NCBI GenBank assembly: GCA_002722565.1
Contig: PBMG01000017.1
Location: 1 to 64,000 of the forward strand
Length of the DNA stretch: 64,000 nt
Reading direction: 5' to 3'
Source: Acidimicrobiaceae bacterium
GTDB taxonomy: Bacteria; Actinomycetota; Acidimicrobiia; Acidimicrobiales; Poriferisodalaceae
Below the pieces are notes generated by a model that saw nothing but the letters and a program-made list of their open reading frames with translations, did no database searches and had not been told where the DNA came from. The position numbers were made by a program, and so were the translations under genes. Shown one piece after another: positions 51,147-60,662 of this stretch; the stretch's first letter is position 1, and each line of letters begins with the position of its first letter.

Positions 51147-52145
51147 ATGGCTGCTTCGAAATCTGAATTGGACCTTGATGTAGTTGGGTTCGGCAATGCT
51201 CTGGTGGACGTCTTGTCTCATCAGGAAGATGAATTCATTGCCCAAATTGGTTCTACTAAAGGTGCGATGAATCTCATTGATGCTGAGCGCTCAGCTGAGC
51301 TCTACTCGCTGATAGGGGATCGCGTAACGGTTTCTGGCGGTTCGGCCGCGAATACTGTGATCGGCGTTAATTCGCTAGGCGGGAGTTCCGCCTATATCGG
51401 GAGAGTAGCTGCGGACGATCTTGGCGACATCTTTAGTTATGACATGAGTCAATTAGGGATAGAGCACAGCACCCCTAGGGCACCGATCGATGATCCAACA
51501 GGGAGATGCATAATTTTCATTACCCCTGATGGCGAAAGAACACTAAATACATTTCTTGGAGCTTCTAATGGGCTGACCCCGGCCGATGTTGACCTGGAAC
51601 TAGTTGCAAGAGCGAAGGTGCTTTTCCTTGAGGGGTATCTGTGGGATCCACCTGAAGCAAAGGCTGCAATGCGTTACGCAGCGTCGGCGATCAGCGACGG
51701 AGCTCAGGTTGCTCTTACTCTTTCAGATCAGTTCTGCGTTGAGCGTCACCGTTCGTCTTTTTTGGGCCTTATCGATGACCACGTCGACGTGCTCTTCGCT
51801 AATCATCATGAAGTTATGTCTCTATTTGAAGTTGATGGGCTTGAGCAGGCTTTGGACTTGGTTCAAAATCGCGTTGACCTAGCGGTGATCACTCTGGGCG
51901 CCGATGGCTCGGTGCTGGTTACTCCAGATGGGACAACCTCAGTAGAGGCTGATCCAGTAGCCGCTGTCGTAGATAAAACAGGGGCCGGGGATTTATACGC
52001 ATCGGGTGTCCTGTATGGGTTGGCGCGCGGTTACGACTTAAGGAGGTGTGGTCAGTTGGGGTCGATAGCTGCTGAAGAGGTAATAGGCCACATTGGCCCT
52101 AGGCCAGAGACATCTCTTCGGGAGCTAGCAGGAGAACTTGCTTAA
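51147..52145 (+). CDS. PfkB-family kinase, adenosine-kinase-like
   Basis: Ribokinase-fold sugar/nucleoside kinase. N-terminal VVGFGNALVDVLS, PfkB signature region SGGSAANTVIGVNSLGG, DDPTGRCIIFITPDGERT and the C-terminal signature DKTGAGDLYASGV with catalytic Asp. The GSAANT and TxGAGD patterns and length (332) resemble adenosine kinase-like members, but ribose or fructose kinases share them. ATG 51147 with AGAGAAG upstream is chosen; a TTG at 51123 is also in frame. It lies next to a convergent phosphohexomutase. Confidence 0.85.
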   Translation: MAASKSELDLDVVGFGNALVDVLSHQEDEFIAQIGSTKGAMNLIDAERSAELYSLIGDRVTVSGGSAANTVIGVNSLGGSSAYIGRVAADDLGDIFSYDMSQLGIEHSTPRAPIDDPTGRCIIFITPDGERTLNTFLGASNGLTPADVDLELVARAKVLFLEGYLWDPPEAKAAMRYAASAISDGAQVALTLSDQFCVERHRSSFLGLIDDHVDVLFANHHEVMSLFEVDGLEQALDLVQNRVDLAVITLGADGSVLVTPDGTTSVEADPVAAVVDKTGAGDLYASGVLYGLARGYDLRRCGQLGSIAAEEVIGHIGPRPETSLRELAGELA

Positions 52146-52154
52146 CTTCAGTCT

Positions 52155-53813
52155 CTATCTGAACCACGAGATAACCGTTTGTCCCAACGACTCGAGCTCT
52201 TCCGAACAAGATGAGCGAAGTGCTTTGAGGTCGCCGACCGGCTTGGACACTGTCTGTTCTAAATAGATTTTTACCTTCGGTTCGGTACCGCTAGGTCTGA
52301 TAGCGATCCTAACGCCACCCTCTGACCTGAATTCCATCAAGTTCGATGTGAGGGGAGAGGCTTTCTTGAGCCAATCGACAGCGCTGACTATTGGGCTTCC
52401 ATTGATTTGCTTGGGTGGAGTATTACGAAGTGCCTCGAGTGCCGCATCGATGGCGCCGGATTCGAATTGTCCGCTTTCTTGGTGAGTTACGAACAAACCG
52501 ATTTCAAGAGCCAGCTCATCCAATCGCTCAAGCGGCCCTAGGTGTCTTGCTTTGAGGTACTCCACCATTTGCAAAAATTTAATGGCCGCCGAAATGCCGT
52601 CTTTATCTAGGACGGCCTTGTTCACTGAGTACCCAAGAGCCTCTTCGTAGCCAAAGATCCAGTTTTTTTCAGGCTGCGATACAGCAGGTTCCATAATCCA
52701 CTTGAAGCCAGTAAGCGTTCGAACGTGATCAACGCCATGAAGAGCGCAGAGAGCAGCGATAGCTTCAGATGACACGACCGAACTAGCGGTCAGCCGGTCG
52801 CGTCCCGCCGTTGTGCTGAGCTGGTAATCGCACAACAACAGACCCAACTCATCTCCCGACAGTTGGTTCCAACTGTCATTGGTCTTGATAGCCACCGCTA
52901 ATCGGTCTGCGTCTGGATCGTTTGCAAGAACCAAATCAACGTTGTTCTCATCAGCTGTTTGAAGAGCTTCATTCAGAACCCCGACTTCCTCTGGGTTTGG
53001 AAAGGGCAGACCCGGGAAAGAGCCGTCAGGTACGAATTGAGAAATAACTCTTATAGGTCGGGGGATACCGGTAAAAGAGCAGGCGGCCTCCAAGGTCTCG
53101 CCACCGACCCCACAGAGAGGTGTATAAACCCACTTGGTCGAAGGCTTCGCAATATCTGAGGGTGCAGGTTGGGTGATAGCTGCTCGAACATAGGCAGAAA
53201 TTGCGTCCTGAGGGTTTAGCTTTGAGACCTCACCTGCTTCGGCTAGATCAGTCTCTAATGGAAGAGAATCAAAGGTCATAAGCGATTCGATTTCTTGGTC
53301 AATTGGCGGCCGTATCTGAGTTCCATCAGGGCCGTAGACCTTGTAGCCGCTATCACTCGATGGATTATGGCTAGCAGTCACTACTATCGCTCCGGCTGCG
53401 CTGAGCTTTGTTTGATGCCAGACAACAACTGGAGTTGGAACAGGTCCATCGATGAGCCAACATGAAACACCCAATGCGGTTAGCAACCGAGCAGAATCCA
53501 GGGCATAAATATCTGAATCAGGGCGAGCGTCATAGCCAATTACGATCCCTTTTTCGGTAAGTCCGCGCGTAGCTAAATAGCTGCCGATGGCTCGCGCGGC
53601 TACCCGAACCGTTACGCGGTTCATTCGGGATGGACCAACCCCGCGTTCAGCCCTAAGTCCCGCTGTCCCGAATGAAAGTTTGTTACCGAAGTGGGAAACA
53701 AGTAATTGGGGATTAGAGGACAATTGATCCAGCGCAGATCGGCTGCGCGGATCTGGATCGACGTCAAGCCAAGCCTTTGGCTCAATTAAAAGTCTTGATG
53801 AAGCGTCACTCAC
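52155..53813 (-). CDS. Phosphoglucomutase/phosphomannomutase
   Basis: Alpha-D-phosphohexomutase (about 552 residues, PgcA-like). The phosphoserine loop is TASHNPSSDSGYKVYG, the metal site NDPDADRLAVA, the sugar-specificity loop GYEEALGYSV and the phosphate-binding loop RPSGTEPKVKIY. It interconverts hexose 1- and 6-phosphates for polysaccharide or glycogen synthesis. GTG 53813 is selected because homologues begin here; the frame is open for 52 more codons upstream, but that part overlaps the MBOAT gene and is not conserved-looking. Stop is 10 bases from the PfkB gene end. Confidence 0.9.
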   Translation of the reverse strand: MSDASSRLLIEPKAWLDVDPDPRSRSALDQLSSNPQLLVSHFGNKLSFGTAGLRAERGVGPSRMNRVTVRVAARAIGSYLATRGLTEKGIVIGYDARPDSDIYALDSARLLTALGVSCWLIDGPVPTPVVVWHQTKLSAAGAIVVTASHNPSSDSGYKVYGPDGTQIRPPIDQEIESLMTFDSLPLETDLAEAGEVSKLNPQDAISAYVRAAITQPAPSDIAKPSTKWVYTPLCGVGGETLEAACSFTGIPRPIRVISQFVPDGSFPGLPFPNPEEVGVLNEALQTADENNVDLVLANDPDADRLAVAIKTNDSWNQLSGDELGLLLCDYQLSTTAGRDRLTASSVVSSEAIAALCALHGVDHVRTLTGFKWIMEPAVSQPEKNWIFGYEEALGYSVNKAVLDKDGISAAIKFLQMVEYLKARHLGPLERLDELALEIGLFVTHQESGQFESGAIDAALEALRNTPPKQINGSPIVSAVDWLKKASPLTSNLMEFRSEGGVRIAIRPSGTEPKVKIYLEQTVSKPVGDLKALRSSCSEELESLGQTVISWFR

Positions 53814-53871
53814 GAAGCCACCCTGCCTTACCAGGCACGATAGCGTTGCCCTTTCACCATTTGATAAACAG

Positions 53872-55260
53872 ATGCTTTTTCCCACTCTGGCCTTCGGCCT
53901 GTTCTTCGTAGTCGTGTTTCTCCTTAACTGGTTGACGCGCCCGCACCCGTTGATATGGAAAACCGTCATGGTGGGAGCCAGTCTTTTCTTCTATGGCTGG
54001 TGGAACTGGCGGTTTGTTTTCCTCCTTTTATGGGCAATTACCTCCAATTGGGTGGCTGGATCTCAGATAGCTAAACAGCTTCATGCTGGGAGTAATCAGC
54101 TAGCCAGAAACTGGATGCGCACAGCGATAGTCGGAGATCTTGTGCTCCTAGGTGTGTTCAAGTATTACGACTTCTTCGCTGTGGAGCTGTCGAATCTGTT
54201 TGGCGGTAAAACAGCGATCCCGTTGTTGGAACTGACGCTCCCGGTAGGGATTTCATTCTTTACCTTTCAAGCCATGAGTTACGTGATTGACCTGCACCGA
54301 AGGGTTATCAAGCCGATGCCGATGCTTGATTTCGCCGTTTATCTTTCTTTTTTCCCGCAGCTTGTGGCTGGCCCCATAGTCCGCGCCGCTGAAATGGCGC
54401 CTCAAATCAGAAACCAGCCCGACCCCCGACGAGTGGCCTCAGGGGAAGCCTTCCACCTAATACTTCGAGGCTTGTTCAAAAAAGTCGTGATATCCAGTTG
54501 GTTAGCCAGCTCAATAGTTGATGATGTCTTCTCGAACCCCGAGAGTCACAGCAGCCAGGATGTACTCGTTGGGGTATATGGCTACGCCATCCAGATCTAT
54601 GCGGACTTTTCTGGTTATACCGACATAGCAATCGGCGTTGCTTTGCTTCTCGGATTTAGGTTTCCAACTAATTTTGACCGACCTTATAGCGCCCTATCGC
54701 TCAGAGAATTTTGGAAAAGGTGGCACATAACCTTGTCATCTTGGTTGCGCGATTACCTCTACATCCCGTTAGGGGGCAACCGTGGGAGGCAAGCGGACAC
54801 CTATCGTAATTTGCTTCTCACCATGATCCTGGGAGGCTTATGGCATGGCAGCACCTGGAATTTTGTAATTTGGGGCTTTATTCACGGACTGGCGCTAGCC
54901 GTAGAGCGGATGTTGCCGAATCAGCAAACTCACCCTGTTATTCGCTGGTTTATTACTTTTCATATCGTCTGCTTTGCCTGGGTGTTCTTCAGGGCAGATT
55001 CTCTTTCTTCGGCGATAGATGTGTTTAGGGCGATAGGGAGCTCACCTAGTTCCTTGGAGCTATCGAGTGCGTTTGCAATCCTTCTTTTGGCTGGGATGTT
55101 GATGGCACAATTTTTCCCGCATTCAAAGTCGGAGGACGTGAAGCAGTGGTTAAGTAAACAAAGAGTACTGACGCAGGGCTTAGCCTTTGGATTCGGACTT
55201 GTCTTAATCGACTTGTTCGGACCGGAGGGAGTTGCCCCCTTCATCTATTTCCAATTCTGA
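53872..55260 (+). CDS. MBOAT O-acyltransferase (AlgI-like)
   Basis: Membrane-bound O-acyltransferase with about 10 membrane helices (462 residues), similar to AlgI/PatA/DltB-like proteins. The family core is FPQLVAGPIVRAAEM, DFSGYTDIAIGVALLLGFRFPTNF (about residues 244-267), FWKRWHITLSSWLRDYLYIPLGG and the catalytic His in LWHGSTWNFVIWG. It moves an acyl group, often acetyl, across the membrane to an exported glycan. The next two genes (SGNH proteins) overlap it and each other, so the three form one acylation system. Confidence 0.92.
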   Translation: MLFPTLAFGLFFVVVFLLNWLTRPHPLIWKTVMVGASLFFYGWWNWRFVFLLLWAITSNWVAGSQIAKQLHAGSNQLARNWMRTAIVGDLVLLGVFKYYDFFAVELSNLFGGKTAIPLLELTLPVGISFFTFQAMSYVIDLHRRVIKPMPMLDFAVYLSFFPQLVAGPIVRAAEMAPQIRNQPDPRRVASGEAFHLILRGLFKKVVISSWLASSIVDDVFSNPESHSSQDVLVGVYGYAIQIYADFSGYTDIAIGVALLLGFRFPTNFDRPYSALSLREFWKRWHITLSSWLRDYLYIPLGGNRGRQADTYRNLLLTMILGGLWHGSTWNFVIWGFIHGLALAVERMLPNQQTHPVIRWFITFHIVCFAWVFFRADSLSSAIDVFRAIGSSPSSLELSSAFAILLLAGMLMAQFFPHSKSEDVKQWLSKQRVLTQGLAFGFGLVLIDLFGPEGVAPFIYFQF

Positions 55261-56333
55261 TGGAAGATAAGACCGACACCGAACTTCAGATGCACCCGGA
55301 TAGGGTTGGTTTTCCGGCAGGGAAAGTATTCCTGAGCGGGGTAGCCGGCCTAATACTGGCTGTAGCTGTCAACTCATCGACTTTGTTGGCCGACGCGGAA
55401 CGGCTGCCGGATAGCAGAAGTCGTTCGCTATCGGTGGCTATATGGACGCCGATTGAGGAAGTGGCTTCGACACTCAAGCTGACGTGGCCGAGGACAGTAG
55501 GCGACTCTCTGCTTGGCCGCGATGAGGACGAAGTTCGGATCAGTCTTCAACGCGAACAAATTGGAGCCAAACCTGAATCGGGAGAAGAAGAATGGGTAGT
55601 GCTCTCAGTGGAAGAAGAGGCGTCTGGTGATCAGTTAGATCAGACCCCGAGCGTAACCTCGGGCCCGGTTTGGAGTCCGGAAAACCCATTCACCATCTGG
55701 GTGTTAGGTGACTCCATGGTTCAATTTTTCGGTGAGACCTTTGTGGCGATGGCAGAAAGGTCCGCTTTGGTTGCAGCCACATCTGAACCTAAATTGGCCA
55801 GCGGATTAAGTCGTCCCGATTATTTCGACTGGCCGGCCCGAATTTCCGCAGTGATTACTGCGCATGACCCAGACGCTGTGATTCTGATGTTTGGCGGCAA
55901 TGATGCTCAGAACATTAAGACTGATGATGGTCAATGGCTGGAGCGATTTACTGCGCAATGGGAAGAGGAGTATCGGAAGCGGATTGCACTCGTCATGGAC
56001 CTTGCGACCGGCAAGGAGGGAAGGATTGTGCTTTGGGTTGGTCAACCACCAATGCGTGGAGACGGATTTGACTCGCGTATGCGACAGTTGAATGATCTCT
56101 ACCGCTCGGAGGCTGGTAGGCGTCCGGGTGTGAAATACCTCGATCTTCGATCATTGTTCACTGATGAGTCTGGAAATTATGCTCGGTATCTTCCCAACTC
56201 ATCAGGCAAATTGACGGATGTGCGGTTGACAGATGGCGTGCATTTGAGTCAGTGGGGCGGCGAATGGCTATCTGCGCTTCTTCTAGATGAGATCAAGAAG
56301 TCTCCCGAACTAGACGGGCTTTGGGCAGAATGA
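55260..56333 (+). CDS. SGNH/DUF459-type hydrolase or acyltransferase, membrane-anchored (1)
   Basis: 357 residues. One hydrophobic anchor (about 24-46), then a disordered acidic stretch, then an SGNH-hydrolase domain: block I WVLGDSMVQFFG (Ser), block III FGGNDAQN (Asn) and block V DGVHLSQWGGEW (Asp-x-x-His). Homologues of DUF459 complete extracellular O-acetyl transfer as partners of MBOAT proteins. The ATG overlaps the MBOAT stop (TGATG), which indicates coupled synthesis. Target glycan unknown. Confidence 0.85.
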   Translation: MEDKTDTELQMHPDRVGFPAGKVFLSGVAGLILAVAVNSSTLLADAERLPDSRSRSLSVAIWTPIEEVASTLKLTWPRTVGDSLLGRDEDEVRISLQREQIGAKPESGEEEWVVLSVEEEASGDQLDQTPSVTSGPVWSPENPFTIWVLGDSMVQFFGETFVAMAERSALVAATSEPKLASGLSRPDYFDWPARISAVITAHDPDAVILMFGGNDAQNIKTDDGQWLERFTAQWEEEYRKRIALVMDLATGKEGRIVLWVGQPPMRGDGFDSRMRQLNDLYRSEAGRRPGVKYLDLRSLFTDESGNYARYLPNSSGKLTDVRLTDGVHLSQWGGEWLSALLLDEIKKSPELDGLWAE

Positions 56334-57205
56334 AGTTCCGATTCGGTGTCTGTGTCGTTGTCGCGATAGCGATGTGTTGGATTGCAGCGAAACCGAGCGG
56401 CGCTGAAAACCAAGAAAGTGAATTGTTGGCGCCGACCAGTGTTCGAAGCTCAGAGTTCGACCCATGGGGCGCTCCTCACCACCGGTGGCCGAGTTTGACC
56501 GACTCACACATAGGGCAGGAAGAAGCCTATTACCACTGGAGTCGTCGAAACCGAACATCACTTCTACCCGAAGGAACACAAACAAACCCACTGAGCATCT
56601 GGGTCGGTGGGGACTCTTTAGCCGGTGGACCTGCCCTGGGATTTAGAGAGTTAGAAAGAAAAGAAGGTCGCTGGCTCTATACCGAAGACGTAAGAAAGTC
56701 GACCGGTGTTGTCAGTGACTGGTACTTCGATTGGGCGCAACACCTCAAACAACAAGTAGCCGACGGCCCTTACGAAGTCATCGTGCTGTCCATAGGAGGT
56801 AATGACTGGCAGGGCTTTCGCGGAGGTCCATCTGAGAAGGGAAGCGCCCAGTGGACTCAGGAATACCGTCAGCGGGTCCAAGAAATATTGCGGATCTTGG
56901 ATCGGCCAGGCCGGCTAGTGATTTGGGTTGGGATGCCGCACTTTCGGACCCCTTTTATGGTCCCACTGCCTGATGCTGTGAACCCAATTACCAAAGAGGT
57001 GTTTGGCAATGGTGAACGTTCTGCATGGGTAGATGCGGCGTCCATCGTTTCCCCCAACGGAGTATGGACGAAAGAGATTCTGGGTGAAAACGGCGAGCTA
57101 CTTGAAGTACGCACGGACGATGGCACTCACTACCAATCAAATGGAGCGAGGCTCATAACCGCTGCTGTCGTCGCAGCTATAGAGCAATATTGGGTAACCG
57201 GCTGA
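56330..57205 (+). CDS. SGNH/DUF459-type hydrolase or acyltransferase, secreted (2)
   Basis: 291-residue paralogue of the preceding protein. It has a signal peptide (FRFGVCVVVAIAMCWIAA) and the same blocks: WVGGDSLAGGPALGF (Ser), IGGNDWQGF (Asn) and TDDGTHYQSNGARL (Asp, His). ATG 56330 overlaps the previous stop (ATGA) and gives the right signal peptide. Having two such partners next to one MBOAT suggests two acceptor sites or a donor/acceptor split. The 152 bases after it hold nothing I can identify. Confidence 0.83.
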   Translation: MKFRFGVCVVVAIAMCWIAAKPSGAENQESELLAPTSVRSSEFDPWGAPHHRWPSLTDSHIGQEEAYYHWSRRNRTSLLPEGTQTNPLSIWVGGDSLAGGPALGFRELERKEGRWLYTEDVRKSTGVVSDWYFDWAQHLKQQVADGPYEVIVLSIGGNDWQGFRGGPSEKGSAQWTQEYRQRVQEILRILDRPGRLVIWVGMPHFRTPFMVPLPDAVNPITKEVFGNGERSAWVDAASIVSPNGVWTKEILGENGELLEVRTDDGTHYQSNGARLITAAVVAAIEQYWVTG

Positions 57206-57357
57206 GTTACGAAATTAGCCTCTACCGCAGTTTGGCCTTTTACCGTGGTTGGCTTTGCTGCGACGAGCGCGGAGCCTAAGTTTCTTTTTGCGCTTCGACA
57301 TGAGGACAAGGCTATCGGTGTATTGACAAATTCCCTAAAGATAAGGAACTCAACTAC

Positions 57358-58509
57358 TCAAGTAATAGCTCCGATATCTTTCAACTTTTCGACGTCTTCG
57401 CTTGAAAATCCCCAATCAGTCAACACTTCCAGTGTGTGTTGCCCGGGCGCAGGAGGGGGCATTTGAACCTCACCAGGCGTCCGGCTGAACCTAGGAGCGG
57501 GCCCTGGCTGCATCACGCCATCTACCTCAACGAAAGAACCGCGAGCCACATTGTGGGGGTGCCCAGGTGCTTCTGATAAGTCGAGAACTGGCGCGTAACA
57601 TACGTCACTTCCAAGCATGATCTCATCCCATTCATCACGACTTTTGGATTTGATTACTTCTGCGAGCCGAGCCTTTTTCTCATCCCAAGTCTGCTGAACA
57701 TTCCGGTCCTCTGTGGGAGCGTCAGTGAATCCGGTCAGTTCAAGAAGTTCATCGTGAAATTTTCCTTCGATAGAGCCGATCGAGATGAATTTCTCATCTG
57801 AAGTTTCATAAACCCCGTAGTAATAAGAGCCGCCGTCGAGGACGTTATCTTCGCGATTGTCAGACCAATGACCCGAAGCATGCATTCCATAAATAGAACT
57901 CATTAAGGAAGCCGCACCTTCAGTCATCGCGGCATCAACAACCTGACCTTCGCCTGAGGTCTTAGCTTCGAGGAGGGCTGCACATATTCCGAAGGCGAGA
58001 TAAATTCCTCCACCGCCAAAATCACCGATGAGGTTAAGGGGAGGTGAGGGCTTATCCGCTGAACCAATAGCGTGTAGTGCCCCGGTCAAAGCGATGTAGT
58101 TGATGTCGTGACCAGCTGCATGAGACATCGGCCCGTCTTGACCCCAACCAGTCATTCGGCCATAGACCAATTTTGGGTTTCTTCGAAGACACTCATCAGG
58201 GCCTAAACCAAGTCTTTCAGTCACGCCCGGACGAAAACCCTCGATGAGGGCATCTGCTTCCTCAACCAGCTTGAGCACGGTTTCGACACCGTCAGGATTC
58301 TTTAGATCAACTGAGACGGATCGACGACTTCTATTAAGAACGCTGAACTTTCTGCCCCTATCTATCCCGAGATCGACCTGAGCCGTTCGATCAACCCGCA
58401 CGACATCGGCTCCCAGGTCAGCTAAGAGCATCGCGCAAAATGGCCCTGGCCCGATGCCCGCTAATTCGACAACTTTCAGTCCACTTAGTGGTCCCACAAC
58501 ATCCTCCAC
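57358..58509 (-). CDS. Alpha-methylacyl-CoA racemase (CaiB/BaiF family)
   Basis: Class III CoA-transferase-fold enzyme (383 residues). AMACR-type pattern: GPGPFCAMLLADLGADVVRV, His in AAGHDINYIALTG, Asp in LIGDFGGGG, and Glu in SIGSIEGKF, the residues of the racemase acid/base set. It interconverts (2R) and (2S) methyl-branched acyl-CoAs, for example in sterol side chain or methyl-branched lipid degradation. A formyl- or succinyl-CoA transferase is less likely because those lack the GHDINY block. The start is GTG 58509. Divergent from ychF. Confidence 0.88.
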   Translation of the reverse strand: MEDVVGPLSGLKVVELAGIGPGPFCAMLLADLGADVVRVDRTAQVDLGIDRGRKFSVLNRSRRSVSVDLKNPDGVETVLKLVEEADALIEGFRPGVTERLGLGPDECLRRNPKLVYGRMTGWGQDGPMSHAAGHDINYIALTGALHAIGSADKPSPPLNLIGDFGGGGIYLAFGICAALLEAKTSGEGQVVDAAMTEGAASLMSSIYGMHASGHWSDNREDNVLDGGSYYYGVYETSDEKFISIGSIEGKFHDELLELTGFTDAPTEDRNVQQTWDEKKARLAEVIKSKSRDEWDEIMLGSDVCYAPVLDLSEAPGHPHNVARGSFVEVDGVMQPGPAPRFSRTPGEVQMPPPAPGQHTLEVLTDWGFSSEDVEKLKDIGAIT

Positions 58510-58601
58510 AAAAAGCTAGTTACCGGATTCTTTCACAGCAGAAGACGCTCTTCACTATCGAAGGGTGACTTGCCTCCGAGTGACGGTATCCTCGCCTGCC
58601 C

Positions 58602-59684
58602 ATGGAAAGATTTGGATTCGTCGGCCTGCCTAATGCTGGTAAGTCTTCTTTGTTTAACGCGTTAGCCGGTGGAGGAGCACTTGCCGCGCCCTACGCATTC
58701 GCTACCACCGACCCAAACGTTGGAGTAGTAAAAGTTCCTGATCAACGATTGGATGCGCTCGCCATAATGAGCGAAAGTCGGAAAGTTGTTTATTCAACCA
58801 CTGAGTTCGTTGACATAGGGGGACTGGTAGAAGGGGCGAGTCAAGGAGAAGGCCTTGGCAACAAATTCCTTGCGGGAATCAGAGAAGTCGATGCGTTAGT
58901 ATTGGTTCTTCGCACTTTTTCTGACGAAGACGTTCCCGGACCAAGTGACCCGATAGAACATTTACGTGTCGTTGAAATCGAACTCACTTTGGCTGATCTC
59001 GAGTCGGTGGAATCGCGAATCGACCGTCGCCGAAAGGCACTAAAGGCCGATCCGCGCGATGCAGTTTTAGTTGCAGAGGTAGATGCGTTAGAAGAAGCTT
59101 TGAAGCTGTTATCAGAAGGAACCCCGATTTATCGTTCCGACCTTTCCGACGAACGCCGGTCTGCGCTGCGAGAACATTTCCTGCTGACCAACAAACCAGT
59201 GATGGCAGTGTTGAACATCGGCGAAGACCAGCTAGACGAAGCACACGAACTCGCTTCAGCTTTGGAATCTGCACTTCCGGGTGCCGAAGTCCTGCCTCTT
59301 TCAGTGCAGCTCGAAGCTGAAGCGGCTTTGCTACCCGATGAAGAAAGAGCTGAATTACTTGAAGGCTTAGGATTGGGTGAAGGTGCTCTTCCTGTATTCG
59401 TGCGAGCAGCGCATGCCATGCTAGGGCTCCGGACTTTTTTGACAACCGGGGAACAAGAATCGCGGGCTTGGACTTTTAAAGAAGGTTGGAAGGCACCGCA
59501 ATGTGCCGGCAGAATCCATACAGATTTCGAACGCGGGTTCATTCGAGCTGAAGTAATCGCCAACGAAGAGCTACTTGCTTTGGGGTCCTGGTCTGCAGCG
59601 AGGGATGCGGGCCAACTTCGGCTTGAAGGCAAGGACTACCTGATGCGAGATGGGGACGTCGTCGAATTCCGATTCAACGTATAA
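58602..59684 (+). CDS. ychF: Redox-regulated ATPase YchF (Obg family)
   Basis: P-loop ATPase of the Obg-like group. G1 GLPNAGKSSLFNAL, switch I TTDPNVGVVKVPD, G3 VDIGGLVEGASQGEGLGNKFL and the altered G4 TNKPVMAVLN (NxxE-type specificity for ATP), followed by the helical insert and a C-terminal TGS domain ending in DGDVVEFRF. 360 residues, complete. It binds ribosomes and responds to oxidative stress in other bacteria. TATCCT lies 9 bases before ATG 58602, so it may be leaderless. Confidence 0.95.
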   Translation: MERFGFVGLPNAGKSSLFNALAGGGALAAPYAFATTDPNVGVVKVPDQRLDALAIMSESRKVVYSTTEFVDIGGLVEGASQGEGLGNKFLAGIREVDALVLVLRTFSDEDVPGPSDPIEHLRVVEIELTLADLESVESRIDRRRKALKADPRDAVLVAEVDALEEALKLLSEGTPIYRSDLSDERRSALREHFLLTNKPVMAVLNIGEDQLDEAHELASALESALPGAEVLPLSVQLEAEAALLPDEERAELLEGLGLGEGALPVFVRAAHAMLGLRTFLTTGEQESRAWTFKEGWKAPQCAGRIHTDFERGFIRAEVIANEELLALGSWSAARDAGQLRLEGKDYLMRDGDVVEFRFNV

Positions 59685-59749
59685 GGGAAAGAAAGTTTCG
59701 TAATTTCCAGAAATAGCGTGAGGCTGCGCCCCAAATGACAAACTGTTTT

Positions 59750-59755
59750 TAGGTT
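59750..59755 (+). promoter_or_regulatory. Leaderless -10 box for rsmI
   Basis: TAGGTT, 7 bases upstream of ATG 59763; no Shine-Dalgarno sequence is present. Confidence 0.5.
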
Positions 59756-59762
59756 CTAGCCG

Positions 59763-60614
59763 ATGACTAAATCTGACGAAAATTTCAACAAAGGAACTCT
59801 GTACCTGGTGGCTACGCCAATCGGCAACTTAGGTGACATCTCCCAGCGCGCCTGCGAAATCCTCGAGCAAGTTCAAGTTATCGCATGCGAGGATACTCGT
59901 AGGACTGGGAAGCTTTTAGAGCTCTTAGGGCTATCGACTCACCGACTTATGCTGGCTAATGAACACACGGAAGCTTTGGCCGGGACGACTATCGTTGACC
60001 TACTCGACCGAGGCCAAGATGTTGCGCTTGTGAGTGATGCAGGAACGCCCGCGATATCAGATCCAGGTGAACACCTGGTGAGCTACGTCATAGCTCACGA
60101 TCATCGTGTTTCAGCTGTGCCGGGTCCTAGCGCCGTCTTGACAGCCTTAACACTCTCGGGTCTTCCTACCCATCGGTGGGTAATGGAGGGCTTTCTACCG
60201 CGAAAAGGCCAGGAACGCGATGCGCGACTTGAGAGTGTGGCGTCCGATGAGCGAACCACAGTTATCTTTGAATCCCCCAAACGACTGAGGAAAACGCTTA
60301 CCGACCTTTCTGCTGTATGCGGGGCTGATCGCCAAGCAGCGGTCCTGCGGGAGCTCACCAAGTTGTTCGAGGAAACGGTGCGCGGGACCTTGGCTGAATT
60401 ATCAGAAAGATTTGATGCCGACGTCAAAGGCGAAATCGTCATTGTCGTCAGCCCCGCTCCCGTGCAAGATGTAAGCGACCAAGCGATTGTTAGCGCCTTG
60501 GAGGCTGAACTGATTAAGGGAGCGACCAAAAGTTCAGCCGTGAACCAAGTGGCAGCAAACCTAAAGGCGGCACGAAATCGTGTGTATTCACTTGCACATG
60601 AGATTCGGAAATAG
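59763..60614 (+). CDS. rsmI: 16S rRNA (cytidine-1402-2'-O)-methyltransferase
   Basis: Tetrapyrrole-methylase-fold enzyme that 2'-O-methylates C1402 of 16S rRNA. Blocks: LYLVATPIGNLGDISQRA, IACEDTRRTGKLL, LVSDAGTPAISDPG, VPGPSAVLTALTLSGLPT and GFLPRKGQERDARL. 283 residues. It is the first gene of the conserved actinobacterial run that continues with metG, tatD, rpf and rsmA, as in M. tuberculosis Rv1003 to Rv1010. Confidence 0.94.
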   Translation: MTKSDENFNKGTLYLVATPIGNLGDISQRACEILEQVQVIACEDTRRTGKLLELLGLSTHRLMLANEHTEALAGTTIVDLLDRGQDVALVSDAGTPAISDPGEHLVSYVIAHDHRVSAVPGPSAVLTALTLSGLPTHRWVMEGFLPRKGQERDARLESVASDERTTVIFESPKRLRKTLTDLSAVCGADRQAAVLRELTKLFEETVRGTLAELSERFDADVKGEIVIVVSPAPVQDVSDQAIVSALEAELIKGATKSSAVNQVAANLKAARNRVYSLAHEIRK

Positions 60615-60662
60615 GCCTTCCGCTGCTGAACCCTGACGTCTGCCGAAGGTTGGGTCGGTACC

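Noticed and set aside
53814-53969. N-terminal extension of the phosphohexomutase
   Set aside because: The extra 52 codons overlap the MBOAT start and do not resemble the family; GTG 53813 fits homologue length.
57245-57466. 73-codon plus-strand frame after the second SGNH gene
   Set aside because: Half of it is antisense to the CoA-racemase C-terminus and no motif or start signal supports it.
58984-59632. Long minus-strand open frames inside ychF
   Set aside because: Antisense to a fully conserved GTPase-like gene and without any known motif.
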